From the NCBI RefSeq assembly GCF_019312585.1, contig NZ_JAHWDP010000003.1, forward strand, positions 496,001 to 560,000: a stretch of 64,000 bases of DNA, read 5' to 3'. Source of the stretch: Halomarinibacterium sedimenti (lineage in GTDB: Bacteria > Bacteroidota > Bacteroidia > Flavobacteriales > Flavobacteriaceae). The position numbers were made by a program, and so were the translations under genes. Shown here in pieces: positions 26,424-35,327 of the stretch. Within the stretch, counting starts at the first letter, position 1. Each line of letters opens with the position of its first letter. The notes beneath the pieces were generated by a model that had not been told where the DNA came from, ran no database searches, and was given only the letters and a program-made list of their open reading frames with translations.

Positions 26424-27077
26424 ATGAGCATTTCAGAAAATATTACCAATCTTAAAAAAGAACTTCCCAACCACGTATGCTTAGTGGCTGTTTCCAAAAC
26501 CAAACCTATTCCAAATATCATGGAGGCTTACAATGCTGGTCACCGAATTTTTGGCGAAAATAAAATTCAGGAAATGGTCGACAAATGGGAGCAGATGCCT
26601 AAAGATATAGAATGGCATATGATTGGTCACGTACAAACCAACAAGGTAAAGTATATGGCCGAGTTTGTAAGTTTAATTCACGCAGTGGATAGTGTAAAGC
26701 TGCTGAAGGAAATAAACAAACAAGCCAAAAAACACGAAAGAGTTATAGATTGTTTACTTCAAATAAAAATAGCTAAGGAGGATAGTAAATTTGGAATGAC
26801 GGAAGCAGATGCTCTAGCTTTATTAAATAATGCTTCAGTAAAAGAGTTTGAAAATGTAAACATTGTGGGCTTGATGGGAATGGCAACCTTTACAGAAAAT
26901 GAAGCGCAATTAGTTTCAGAATTTTCACGATTAAAAAACTTTTTTGATACTCATAAAACAGCTTTCAGCTTTAAAACGTTATCTATGGGAATGAGTGGTG
27001 ATTATAAAATTGCCATAGCACAAGGAAGTACCATGATTCGTGTAGGAAGTTCGATATTTGGAGAACGATACCAGTAA
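26424..27077 (+). CDS. YggS-family pyridoxal-phosphate homeostasis protein
   Basis: 217 aa. PLP-binding TIM barrel without a catalytic domain; it controls free PLP and amino/keto acid balance. The Lys in LVAVSKTKP (Lys25) forms the Schiff base; FGENKIQEM, WHMIGHVQTNKVK and GLMGMATFT are family landmarks, and MGMSGDYKIAIAQGSTMIRVGSSIFG closes the phosphate site (written here as MGMSGDYKIAIA...STMIRVGS). Last gene of the 23331-27077 run, starting directly at the preceding stop. Confidence 0.95.
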   Translation: MSISENITNLKKELPNHVCLVAVSKTKPIPNIMEAYNAGHRIFGENKIQEMVDKWEQMPKDIEWHMIGHVQTNKVKYMAEFVSLIHAVDSVKLLKEINKQAKKHERVIDCLLQIKIAKEDSKFGMTEADALALLNNASVKEFENVNIVGLMGMATFTENEAQLVSEFSRLKNFFDTHKTAFSFKTLSMGMSGDYKIAIAQGSTMIRVGSSIFGERYQ

Positions 27078-27112
27078 AGAATAATGAATAAGGATTAATG
27101 ACTAATTTCGCT

Positions 27113-27138
27113 TAACCTTTAACCCAAAACCTTTAACC
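27113..27138. repeat. Short direct repeat CCTTTAACC
   Basis: CCTTTAACC occurs at 27116-27124 and 27130-27138, 14 bp apart, within a 75-bp gap of low complexity before the exonuclease gene. It may be simple-sequence drift or a binding site; nothing else supports function. Confidence 0.3.
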
Positions 27139-27152
27139 AAGAACCCTTATAA

Positions 27153-28532
27153 GTGTACGCAATTTTAGATATAGAGACCACAGGTGGAAAATACAATGAA
27201 GAGGGAATTACTGAGATTGCTATTTATCGTTTCGACGGACACAAAATCGTCGATCAATTTATTAGTCTCATTAATCCAGAACGAAGCATTCAGCCTTTTG
27301 TGGTAAATCTAACGGGGATTAATAATGAAATGCTTCGAAACGCTCCAAAATTTTATGAAGTAGCCAAACGCATTATTGAAATTACCGATGGCGCAGTAGT
27401 AGTAGCTCACAATGCTCAATTTGATAATAGAATTCTCACCACAGAATTTGACCGATTAGGCTATGATTTTGAAAAGGATACGCTTTGTACAGTAGAACTT
27501 TCAAAAAAATTGATTCCTGGGAAGGATTCTTACAGTTTAGGAAAATTAACTCGGTCCTTAGGCATCCCAATAAGTGACAGACATCGTGCACAAGGGGATG
27601 CGTTGGCAACCGTCGCCCTTTTTAAAATGTTATTGGCTAGGGATACCGCAAAAGAGATTATCCAAAAAATGGTTCGTAAAGACCCCAAACGCCAATTGGA
27701 ACCCAAACTTCTCGATCTTATTGAAAATGCCCCTACCGAAACCGGAGTGTATTATATGCACCGAAGTGATGGTACTATTATTTACATTGGTAAAAGCAAG
27801 AATATTAAAAAAAGGCTCATTCAGCATTTTACAAACGACAATAGAAAGTCGAAAAAAATTCAGTTAGAAGTAGCCGATGTGACCTTTGAGAAAACAGGTA
27901 GTGAATTAATAGCCTTATTGAAGGAGAGTGAAGAAATAAAGAGGAACAAGCCTATTTATAATCGAGCTTTACGAAGAACACTTTTTCAGTATCAGCTTTC
28001 AAGCTTTACTGATGAAAAAGGCTATATTAATTTAAGAATAGACAAAGCCGATAGCCGAAAGAAAGCCGTGACAACGTTTACCAACTATCAGCAAGCCAAA
28101 TCAACTTTATATAGAATTACCGAAACACATCAACTTTGCCAAAAACTTACCGGGCTTTATGAAACTAAGACCAGTTGCTTTCTCCACAGTATTAAAGAAT
28201 GCCATGGAGCGTGTATTGAAAAAGAGTCCACCGAAGAATATAATGCTCGCGTTAAAGTATTTTTAGAGAATAATAGTTACGCCAATAAACATATGCTTAT
28301 AATTGATAAAGGTAGAGATATCGATGAACGATCGGCTATTTTAATAGAAAACGGCAAATATATAGGCTTTGGATTTTTCAGTTTAAACTACCAAATCAAT
28401 AATCCTGAAGTATTAAAATCAATCATTACCCCCATGCAAGACAATAGGGATTCTCAACATATTATTCAGTCCTATCTTAGGAAGAATAAAGGCTTAAAAG
28501 TAGTAAATTTAGCCCCAGATACGGTAGATTAA
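27153..28532 (+). CDS. DEDDh exonuclease - GIY-YIG nuclease fusion protein
   Basis: 459 aa. Residues 1-165 are a DnaQ/epsilon-type 3'-5' exonuclease: LDIETTGG (Asp6 and Glu8), VVAHNAQFDNRIL, and HRAQGDALAT. Residues about 190-275 are a GIY-YIG domain (GVYYMHRSDGTIIYIGKSKNIKKRL) as in UvrC and Cho. A Cys cluster CFLHSIKECHGAC follows, matching the UvrC N-terminal region. The layout suggests DNA repair: incision plus resection. The start is GTG; no ATG lies near. Such fusions exist in other bacteria, so it is uncommon but not unique. Confidence 0.85.
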   Translation: MYAILDIETTGGKYNEEGITEIAIYRFDGHKIVDQFISLINPERSIQPFVVNLTGINNEMLRNAPKFYEVAKRIIEITDGAVVVAHNAQFDNRILTTEFDRLGYDFEKDTLCTVELSKKLIPGKDSYSLGKLTRSLGIPISDRHRAQGDALATVALFKMLLARDTAKEIIQKMVRKDPKRQLEPKLLDLIENAPTETGVYYMHRSDGTIIYIGKSKNIKKRLIQHFTNDNRKSKKIQLEVADVTFEKTGSELIALLKESEEIKRNKPIYNRALRRTLFQYQLSSFTDEKGYINLRIDKADSRKKAVTTFTNYQQAKSTLYRITETHQLCQKLTGLYETKTSCFLHSIKECHGACIEKESTEEYNARVKVFLENNSYANKHMLIIDKGRDIDERSAILIENGKYIGFGFFSLNYQINNPEVLKSIITPMQDNRDSQHIIQSYLRKNKGLKVVNLAPDTVD

Positions 28533-28568
28533 GGAAACTTGCGTATTTTTAAATATTAAAATCAAAAA

Positions 28569-29399
28569 TTGAAGATTAAACTCCCAACAGTTTGGCGTGA
28601 TAAAATTCACGATATTATCTATGAGGCAGATACCCCTAATGGTAAACTTTTTGATTTAGTATTATTATCTCTTATTCTATTAAGCGTAATTTTTGTGATG
28701 CTTGAGAGCGTAAGAGGACTTCCAGAAACTGTATATTTTATTTTATATATAGGAGAATGGGTGATTACCATATTTTTTACCATAGAATACATTTTACGAA
28801 TTCTAACTGTAAAAAAACCATGGAATTATGTCTTCAGTTTTTATGGAATCGTTGACTTTCTATCTACCATCCCGTTATATCTTTCATTTATATTAGTGGG
28901 CAGCAACTACTTACTTACGGTAAGAGCCTTACGATTGTTGCGAGTTTTTAGAATTCTAAAAGTAACCAGATATATTGGGGAGTCTAACAAGTTAAAAATT
29001 GCTTTACTGCAGAGTCGTGCTAAAATTTTAATATTCTTATTTACTGTTATTATTGTTTCAATTATTGCTGGAACCCTAATGTATCTGGTCGAAGGACCTG
29101 AGCATGGATTTACCAATATTCCTCATAGTATTTACTGGTGTATTGTTACACTTACCACTGTAGGATATGGTGATATCTCCCCTGGAACACCCTTAGGGCA
29201 ATTCATAGCTTCAGTTATTATGATCTTAGGATATGGTATTATTGCAGTTCCTACAGGAATTGTTACTGCTGAAATGACCAAAGGTAAAGTCAAGGTAGAC
29301 CTAAACACCCAAGTTTGTTCTAATTGTAATGAAAGTAAACATCGTGATGATGCTAAATTTTGCCATAAATGTGGTGAAAGTTTAAAGGTTGAAAACTAA
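28569..29399 (+). CDS. Voltage-gated potassium channel-like protein with C-terminal zinc ribbon
   Basis: 276 aa. Six-transmembrane Kv layout: S1 near 28-48, S2 57-79, S3 90-110, an S4-like arginine ladder RALRLLRVFRILKVTR (119-134), S5 152-173, pore loop with selectivity filter TVGYGD (197-202), and S6 211-235. After S6 comes a short linker and a CxxC-x11-CxxC zinc ribbon (Cys250, 253, 265, 268). The ribbon could sense metal or redox state or tether partners; this is inference. The start is TTG. miaA follows after 2 nt. Confidence 0.88.
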   Translation: MKIKLPTVWRDKIHDIIYEADTPNGKLFDLVLLSLILLSVIFVMLESVRGLPETVYFILYIGEWVITIFFTIEYILRILTVKKPWNYVFSFYGIVDFLSTIPLYLSFILVGSNYLLTVRALRLLRVFRILKVTRYIGESNKLKIALLQSRAKILIFLFTVIIVSIIAGTLMYLVEGPEHGFTNIPHSIYWCIVTLTTVGYGDISPGTPLGQFIASVIMILGYGIIAVPTGIVTAEMTKGKVKVDLNTQVCSNCNESKHRDDAKFCHKCGESLKVEN

Positions 29400-29401
29400 A
29401 A

Positions 29402-30319
29402 ATGGTTGCCTTGAAACCTTTACTTGTTTGTATTGTAGGACCCACGGCTATAGGCAAAACTGCACTTTCTATAAAATTAGCAAACGCGTTTAATACCGAA
29501 ATTATTTCGGCAGATTCCCGTCAATTTTTTAAAGAAATGACCATTGGCACTGCGGTTCCTACAAAAGAAGAATTGAATTCTGCTAAACACTATTTCATTC
29601 AAAATAAAAGTATTTCTGAAAATTATAGTGTAGGCGATTTTGAAAGAGATGCCATTGAACTACTTGAAGAATTATTTAAGAAACACCAAGTAGTACTTAT
29701 GGTAGGCGGTTCCGGATTATATGTAGACGCCGTGGTGAAAGGATTGGATTCTTTTCCCGAGGTGCCATACAATATAAGGAAACAACTAAAATCTCAATTT
29801 GAAGAAAAAGGAATTGAATACCTTCAAAAACAATTAAAGGTACTCGATCCAGTGTATTTTGAAGAAGTGGATATTCAAAACACACAGCGAGTAATAAGAG
29901 CACTGGAAGTTTGCAAAGCTTCTGGCAAGCCCTTTTCATCATTCCGAAAAAATAAAGAGATCAATCGAAATTTTGATACACTATATATTGGTTTAACCGC
30001 AGATAGGGAGGTTATCTATGAACGAATAAACCAGCGCGTTGATTTGATGATAAAGGATGGACTCCTTAAAGAAGTTGAAAAATTGAAAGCGTTTAGACAT
30101 TTAAATGCTTTGCAAACCGTTGGTTATAGAGAATTGTTCGATTATTTTGATGGTACATTGAATTTGGAAGAGGCCATTTCGGAGATTAAAAAAAATACGA
30201 GAAGATTTGCCAAACGGCAGGGTACTTGGTTTCGGAAAAACGCAACTATTGAATGGTTTGATTATAAAACACCACTTATTGAAATTGAAAATTATATTAA
30301 AAAAGCCCTGTCCCAATAA
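29402..30319 (+). CDS. miaA: tRNA dimethylallyltransferase
   Basis: 305 aa. Transfers the dimethylallyl group to A37 of UNN-decoding tRNAs. P-loop GPTAIGKT (13-20), ISADSRQFFKEMTIGTAVPT (the DSR/Q tRNA-binding region), GGSGLYVDAV, and the C-terminal QTVGYRELFDYF and KKNTRRFAKRQGTWFRK basic motif. Complete. A terminator covers its stop codon, separating it from the convergent response-regulator gene. Confidence 0.96.
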   Translation: MVALKPLLVCIVGPTAIGKTALSIKLANAFNTEIISADSRQFFKEMTIGTAVPTKEELNSAKHYFIQNKSISENYSVGDFERDAIELLEELFKKHQVVLMVGGSGLYVDAVVKGLDSFPEVPYNIRKQLKSQFEEKGIEYLQKQLKVLDPVYFEEVDIQNTQRVIRALEVCKASGKPFSSFRKNKEINRNFDTLYIGLTADREVIYERINQRVDLMIKDGLLKEVEKLKAFRHLNALQTVGYRELFDYFDGTLNLEEAISEIKKNTRRFAKRQGTWFRKNATIEWFDYKTPLIEIENYIKKALSQ

Positions 30320-30335
30320 AGGGAAGGGCGTTTTT
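30305..30335 (+). terminator. Terminator of miaA
   Basis: GCCCTgTCCC (30305-30314) pairs with GGGAAGGGC (30321-30329) with one bulged G, loop AATAAA, then G and five T. The hairpin includes the miaA stop codon. Confidence 0.8.
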
Positions 30336-30356
30336 ACACTTAATATTTTAAAAATT

Positions 30357-31073
30357 TTATAGGTCTACTTCACTTTTCACTACCAATCGGAATCCCTCTC
30401 CGTGAATATTGATAATTTCTACATCATCATCTTTACTTAGATACTTTCTTAGCTTGGCAATATACACATCCATACTACGTGAAGTAAAATAGTTATCATC
30501 TCTCCAAATCTTTGTAAGCGCTAATTCACGTGGCATTAAATCGTTTTTATGCAGTGCCAAAAGTCGTAATAAATCGTTCTCTTTTGGAGACAATTTAATG
30601 GGCGATTCTCCTTTATAAGTTAGAAAACGAAGTTTTGAATTAAGCTGGAAGTTTCCAACAGTAAAATCGAATTGTTTGCTATCTGCAATCGAATCTGTCG
30701 ATTTTCTTTGAACAATGGCCTTTATTTTCATTAATAACACTTCACTATCAAAGGGTTTATTAAGGTAATCATCGGCACCAACCTTGTACCCTTTAATGAC
30801 ATCTTCTTTCATTGCCTTAGCAGTAAGGAAAATAATAGGTACTTCTTGATTTTTCTCTCTAATCTCCTTTGCTAAGGTGAAACCATCTTTGTAAGGCATC
30901 ATGACATCAAGGATGCAAAGATCATAATCGTCTTTTTTAAATTTTTCAAATCCTTCCATACCGTTTTTTGCATGTGTAACGGTATAGTCGTTCATGGTTA
31001 GGTAATCTTTGAGAACTGTCCCAAAGTTTGGATCATCTTCTACTAATAAAATTTTCTTGTTTACAGTTTCCAT
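30357..31073 (-). CDS. Response regulator, OmpR/PhoB family (RprY-like)
   Basis: 238 aa. Receiver domain: acidic pair EDD (12-14), phospho-acceptor Asp56 in LDVMMP, Thr84 in FLTAKA, Lys106 in NKPFD. A winged-helix DNA-binding domain fills about 140-234 (LSPKENDLLRLLALH, RSMDVYIAKLRKYL). The partner kinase ends 3 nt upstream. Similar to Bacteroides RprY, an envelope and oxidative-stress-linked regulator; the symbol is not assigned because orthology is untested. A possible binding site is described at 32657-32695. Confidence 0.9.
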   Translation of the reverse strand: METVNKKILLVEDDPNFGTVLKDYLTMNDYTVTHAKNGMEGFEKFKKDDYDLCILDVMMPYKDGFTLAKEIREKNQEVPIIFLTAKAMKEDVIKGYKVGADDYLNKPFDSEVLLMKIKAIVQRKSTDSIADSKQFDFTVGNFQLNSKLRFLTYKGESPIKLSPKENDLLRLLALHKNDLMPRELALTKIWRDDNYFTSRSMDVYIAKLRKYLSKDDDVEIINIHGEGFRLVVKSEVDL

Positions 31074-31076
31074 ATT

Positions 31077-32639
31077 TTAAGATATTAAGTGCATTTTTAT
31101 TATAAAGGTACTACCTTTTCCTTTTTCACTATCTACGTAAATTTCGGCATTATGGTCGTCTAAAATTCTTTTAACATACGCTAAACCAAGCCCATGCCCT
31201 TTTACATTATGTATATCGCCTGTATGTTCGCGATAAAATTTTTCAAATATTTTCTTTTGTACATTCTTACTCATACCCATACCTTGATCTTGTATCTTCA
31301 ACATAATACTATTCTTCACGTTCTCGGTATAGATATCAATCTTAGGTTCATCTTCAGAATATTTTACCGCATTATCCAAAATATTCACCACCACATTGGT
31401 AAGGTGTAAGTCGTTACCCAATACAGAAGATTTCATTGCTTCTAAATGGGTATTCACATAACCACCCCTATCTTCAACAATGAGGCTAATATGTGTTACT
31501 GCATCTTCTACAATATCGTGCAGTTTTATTCGTGCTTTTGGAAGATCTAACTCATTCTTTTCAAGTTTAGAAATACGTAAAACGTTTTCAACTTGTGCGT
31601 GCATTCGTCGATTCTCTTCCCGAATCATTTTCAAATAACGATCAATAAACTCTTTATTCTCTGCGACTTTTGGATTTTTTAACGCATCTAAAGCCAAATT
31701 AATTGTGGCAATAGGTGTTTTAAATTCATGGGTCATGTTATTTATAAAATCTGTTTTTATCTGCGAAATCTGTCTTTGTCTAAATAACTGTTTTAAAGCA
31801 TTTGAATACGCTAAAATGATAACCCCTGTAAAAGCCAAGGACAACAATGCCATACCTAAAATAGTACTGGCGACCTCTTTTCCTTTGTCTGAAAAATTTA
31901 CATAGAGTTGATAATTTGTATTAAATGTATCGTTCACAAATAAAGGAACTCCATATGTACTTTCTGGATTTAATTGAAATCCATTAGATCGTATTTTTGT
32001 CGCCAGTTCATTACTATAAACAGCAAATTCAAATTTTGATTTAATTCCTCTTTCTCTCGCTTCATTGGTAATTAATTCTTCAAGGTCTTTCGAGGATATT
32101 CTGTTATGAATAGGAGTTTTTGAAGTGATATTACTAACAGCATCTTGAAACTGCTGCTTTTCAAAATCTCGCATTCGATTAAAATCTATTTTGGTTTCTT
32201 CTGTAAACCCGCTACCATCAGGACTTCCTATTATTTTTGTTGTCTTCTTTTGATTTGTTATTTTTTTAAACTGAATGGTATCAAATTCGGTATCTAAAAA
32301 GAAAGAAGAAAGCTTATAATCTTCTTCGATGATTCCGTCTGAAAAAATAACCGTTTCGTTTTTATTTTCATTCGCAATTCTATAAATAAGCTCACTAACG
32401 CTTACATTCTCTGGTGTCTTAAGGCTGTCTACGAGTCCGCTATATAATTTATAATAATTTTCTGTTTCTTGTAACTGAACTTTTTTAGCAACTTCAATAA
32501 GAATTTGCCTTACACTAAGAGTAAATTGATCTTCTTTTGCCTGATAGGCATTATTAATCCAATACCCTTGAACAAAAATTATTCCTAATAGGGACAACGA
32601 CATGGAACCAATAAGAAGCGCAAAAAGCTTTTTGTTCAT
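31077..32639 (-). CDS. Sensor histidine kinase (RprX-like)
   Basis: 520 aa inner-membrane kinase. TM1 about 7-27, a periplasmic sensor of about 230 residues, TM2 about 262-283, then a HisKA domain with phospho-acceptor His304 (MTHEFKTP) and a catalytic domain: N-box NILDNAVKY, G1 DQGMGMS, F-box KIFEKFYR, G2 GHGLGLAY. The periplasmic part shows no family I can name. It is the first gene of a two-gene operon with the response regulator. Upstream (32657-32695) are phased TTAAC repeats that could be autoregulatory sites. Confidence 0.9.
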   Translation of the reverse strand: MNKKLFALLIGSMSLSLLGIIFVQGYWINNAYQAKEDQFTLSVRQILIEVAKKVQLQETENYYKLYSGLVDSLKTPENVSVSELIYRIANENKNETVIFSDGIIEEDYKLSSFFLDTEFDTIQFKKITNQKKTTKIIGSPDGSGFTEETKIDFNRMRDFEKQQFQDAVSNITSKTPIHNRISSKDLEELITNEARERGIKSKFEFAVYSNELATKIRSNGFQLNPESTYGVPLFVNDTFNTNYQLYVNFSDKGKEVASTILGMALLSLAFTGVIILAYSNALKQLFRQRQISQIKTDFINNMTHEFKTPIATINLALDALKNPKVAENKEFIDRYLKMIREENRRMHAQVENVLRISKLEKNELDLPKARIKLHDIVEDAVTHISLIVEDRGGYVNTHLEAMKSSVLGNDLHLTNVVVNILDNAVKYSEDEPKIDIYTENVKNSIMLKIQDQGMGMSKNVQKKIFEKFYREHTGDIHNVKGHGLGLAYVKRILDDHNAEIYVDSEKGKGSTFIIKMHLIS

Positions 32640-32656
32640 ATTCCAAAATTAAGATT

Positions 32657-32695
32657 TTAACATTTAGATTACTTTCCATTTAACCAAATGTTAAC
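32657..32695. promoter_or_regulatory. Phased and inverted TTAAC repeats upstream of the two-component operon
   Basis: TTTAAC (32679-32684) and GTTAAC (32690-32695) are direct repeats exactly 11 bp apart, the spacing used by OmpR/PhoB-type regulators. In addition TTAACATTT (32657-32665) and AAATGTTAA (32686-32694) form a perfect 9-bp inverted repeat with a 20-nt centre. The site lies 18-56 nt upstream of the kinase start. Confidence 0.45.
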
Positions 32696-32718
32696 AGAAG
32701 TGAAGAATTTTTATAATA

Positions 32719-33300
32719 TTAACCCTTTAAAATACGGTGATGTATGTCCTTAACTTGCTTTTTTGTCTCCGCTAGGTTCGTATTTTCTATAACAAAGCTT
32801 GCAAGGGGTATCTTTTTTTCATCTGGCCATTGATTGTCCATTCTAGATTGTACTTCTTTACGGGTGATAGGGTCGCGTTTTAATATTCTTTCAACTCTTA
32901 TAGACTCTGGTGCTGTCACCAATATTATATAATCGCATTGAGTATGTCCGCCACTTTCAAAAAGGATAGCTGCTTCCTTAATACAATAATGGCCTTTTTG
33001 TTTTTTAACCCATCTGGCAAAATGTTGTCTTACTTTAGGGTGAATTATATTATTTACTTGATTAAGTAATTCTTTATCATTAAATATTTTTTTGGCAACA
33101 AACGATCTATTCAGTCCTTCTGTACCAAAACTTTTTTCTCCTAAAAGTGCTATGACCTTTCGGCGAACTATTTTTGAAGTATTTGTAATTCGTTTAGCTT
33201 CAACGTCGGCAATATACACAGGAACGCCAAGTTCTTTAAAGAAGCCAGCTACAGTGCTTTTCCCACTTCCAATTCCACCAGTAAGTCCAACTATTTTCAA
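32719..33300 (-). CDS. coaE: Dephospho-CoA kinase
   Basis: 193 aa. Final step of CoA synthesis: phosphorylates the ribose 3'-OH of dephospho-CoA. P-loop GLTGGIGSGKST (5-16), IADVEAKRIT, HPKVRQHFARWV, EAAILFESGG and RDPITRKEVQSRMDNQ are family landmarks. Same strand as the YbbR gene, whose stop lies 1 nt upstream. coaBC is also in the window (43285-44496). Confidence 0.95.
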   Translation of the reverse strand: MKIVGLTGGIGSGKSTVAGFFKELGVPVYIADVEAKRITNTSKIVRRKVIALLGEKSFGTEGLNRSFVAKKIFNDKELLNQVNNIIHPKVRQHFARWVKKQKGHYCIKEAAILFESGGHTQCDYIILVTAPESIRVERILKRDPITRKEVQSRMDNQWPDEKKIPLASFVIENTNLAETKKQVKDIHHRILKG

Positions 33301-33301
33301 A

Positions 33302-34246
33302 TTATTTAAATATTAAAAACTCTACTTTTTTTGTTTCCAACTCAAGGTGCTGAAGATTTTCTGGATGCTTTATAAGTTTAGGTATCATAAAACTTCCTTC
33401 TTCTATTCTCTCCGAAAAATCACAAATAATTTTAAAATCATCGATTGTTAGGTTTCCAAAATCCTTTATGGAAACATCGAAAGTAATTTCTATACTTTCA
33501 GGGAATAATTTAAGTTCGGTCCCTTCAGTAAGATTAATAACCTCAACAGGGATTTCCATTGTCATTTGAGAAAATTCTTCAGCTTCTATCCTTATACTCA
33601 CACTTTTGGGATTGAGTACCACTTTTTTATTTTGTGGTTTTATTAAATTAATAGTTTCAGTTAACCCTTTGGAAACATCTTTTCTTTTAAATAGTTGTGT
33701 GGGAATGAAGGTGATAGTATCTATCTCTTCCGAAGGTCCAGAAATGTCAACAGAATCTGGCATAATTTTTATTTTACCTTTCTGAAAATACCCATCCTTA
33801 AAAGATATATGGGATTGTAAAGAAATAGGAATCCTTTTACTAGCATTTTTATCGAGGTGTAACATAAGCTCTGTTTCAGATATATTTTTTATATCTGAAA
33901 GGTTTAGCTGCTTCAAAATTAATTTCTGAATATCCTGTAATGGAAGAACTATAATGCTATCTTCTTCTTTATAATAGGCGCTAACATCAATTTTTAACGA
34001 GGTTTTTCTCAATTTGTGTGACAACAATTGAAATCCATTTCCAGAAACATCAAAAGTGATTTCTTTTACATTATCATTAGTAAGGACTAAAGAATCCGGA
34101 ATATTTATGTAGTCTAAAGTAGTTGTTAAGGTTGCTTCAGAATCTCTAGAAAACTTCGTTAAAAACCAAAAAAGGGTAGCCAATAAAAGAAAAAAGAGAA
34201 ACGATTTTATTTTTGGGTTTTTATTTTTTGTGTTTTCTGAAACCAT
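33302..34246 (-). CDS. YbbR-like domain protein
   Basis: 314 aa. One N-terminal transmembrane helix (about 14-30, FLFFLLLATLFWFLTKF), then a periplasmic part of YbbR-type beta modules (about 35-110, 125-220 and 225-310). In Firmicutes the related CdaR regulates the diadenylate cyclase CdaA; in Bacteroidota the link is not established, and no cyclase gene is seen here. It sits between the GT2 gene and coaE; YbbR-coaE adjacency is common in this phylum. Confidence 0.82.
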   Translation of the reverse strand: MVSENTKNKNPKIKSFLFFLLLATLFWFLTKFSRDSEATLTTTLDYINIPDSLVLTNDNVKEITFDVSGNGFQLLSHKLRKTSLKIDVSAYYKEEDSIIVLPLQDIQKLILKQLNLSDIKNISETELMLHLDKNASKRIPISLQSHISFKDGYFQKGKIKIMPDSVDISGPSEEIDTITFIPTQLFKRKDVSKGLTETINLIKPQNKKVVLNPKSVSIRIEAEEFSQMTMEIPVEVINLTEGTELKLFPESIEITFDVSIKDFGNLTIDDFKIICDFSERIEEGSFMIPKLIKHPENLQHLELETKKVEFLIFK

Positions 34247-34255
34247 TCATTAAAA

Positions 34256-35257
34256 TTAATCAAAAAATAACTGTGGAAATTGTTGCTTCGGATTTTTCTT
34301 TAAATATTTTATGTAAAATGTAGATTTCAAAAAAGCTAACCCGTATCCAAAAAATTGCACAAAAACGGCAATTAATGATAACACTCCAACATAAATACTT
34401 TTATTCCTGATACTGCTATCCACTAAAATAAAGAAAAGATAGAGTATTAACGGTGCTAAAAATAAAATATTAACTAGGGCTGAAAATAGAATCGATAGTA
34501 GCACAAAAAAGATAAATAATGTAGGAAGCCAAAAGGTGATTTTTTCGGACTTGGGATGCCATTTATTTAATATGGGTCTTACCAATCCAAACTTTTTAAC
34601 TTGTGTGTAAAATTTATTCCATGAAATTCTTCGCTTATGATATACATAGGCATTAGGTATAAACTGAGTTTTAAATCCACCTTTTATAATTCGTTGTGAT
34701 AAATCTGGATCCTCACCTGGGTGAATTTTTGAAAACCCTTGAGTCGCTTCGAATGCCTTTTTGGAAATACCCATATTAAAACTACGCGGTTCAAACTTTT
34801 GAATACTCTTTACTTTACCTCTTATTCCTCCTGTGGTTAAAAAAGACGTCATTGAATAGTTAATAGCCTTTTGAAGAGGTGAAAAGCTATCATGAGCAGC
34901 ATCTGCTCCTCCATAACAATCTGTATACTTATAGGTTAAAAAATTTGAAACAGTTAAAAAATAATGTGGTGGTAATAAGCAATCGGAATCTAAAATGATA
35001 AAGTAATTTCCTTTAGCATATCGCATTCCAAAATTCCTTGAATCTCCAGGTCCACTATTTGGTTTACTGAAATAGGATATTTGAAGGGCGGGTTTAAATT
35101 CATTTACAACATTTTCTGAAGAAAGAGATGAACCGTCTTCCACTATAACAATTTCAAATTGAGAGTTTCCTTCAACTTTTAAAAAGCTTTCAAGTAATTC
35201 CCTTATTTCATCGGGACGATTGTAAACAGGGATAATAAAAGAAAAAGATAATTGCAT
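34256..35257 (-). CDS. Glycosyltransferase family 2 with C-terminal membrane segments
   Basis: 333 aa from the ATG at 35257. The longest frame would start at 35293, inside the terminator of the upstream gene and the -7 box, so it is rejected. SFIIPVYNRPDEI, VIVEDGS, SGPGDSRNFGM and the metal-binding LDSDCLLP define the GT-A fold; HPGEDPDLSQRI is the ED acceptor motif. Three hydrophobic helices near the C-terminus anchor it in the membrane. The -7 box ends 5 nt before the ATG, so the mRNA is probably leaderless. It precedes ybbR-coaE. Confidence 0.86.
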   Translation of the reverse strand: MQLSFSFIIPVYNRPDEIRELLESFLKVEGNSQFEIVIVEDGSSLSSENVVNEFKPALQISYFSKPNSGPGDSRNFGMRYAKGNYFIILDSDCLLPPHYFLTVSNFLTYKYTDCYGGADAAHDSFSPLQKAINYSMTSFLTTGGIRGKVKSIQKFEPRSFNMGISKKAFEATQGFSKIHPGEDPDLSQRIIKGGFKTQFIPNAYVYHKRRISWNKFYTQVKKFGLVRPILNKWHPKSEKITFWLPTLFIFFVLLSILFSALVNILFLAPLILYLFFILVDSSIRNKSIYVGVLSLIAVFVQFFGYGLAFLKSTFYIKYLKKNPKQQFPQLFFD

Positions 35258-35262
35258 AGCTG

Positions 35263-35270
35263 CAAAAATA
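35263..35270 (-). promoter_or_regulatory. -7 element of the GT2-ybbR-coaE unit
   Basis: TATTTTTG on the minus strand, 5 nt before the ATG at 35257 and just after the terminator of the upstream T9SS gene. No good -33 element; that position is occupied by the terminator stem. Confidence 0.55.
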
Positions 35271-35276
35271 CGCAAT

Positions 35277-35307
35277 AAAAAAAGCCACTCCATAAATGGA
35301 GTGGCTT
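35277..35307 (-). terminator. Terminator of the 1439-aa T9SS protein gene
   Basis: Arms AAGCCACTCC (35282-35291) and GGAGTGGCTT (35298-35307) are perfectly complementary over 10 bp with a 6-nt loop; on the minus strand seven T follow. It begins 20 nt after the stop codon. Confidence 0.9.
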
Positions 35308-35327
35308 AAATTATAAATTAGAAAAAA

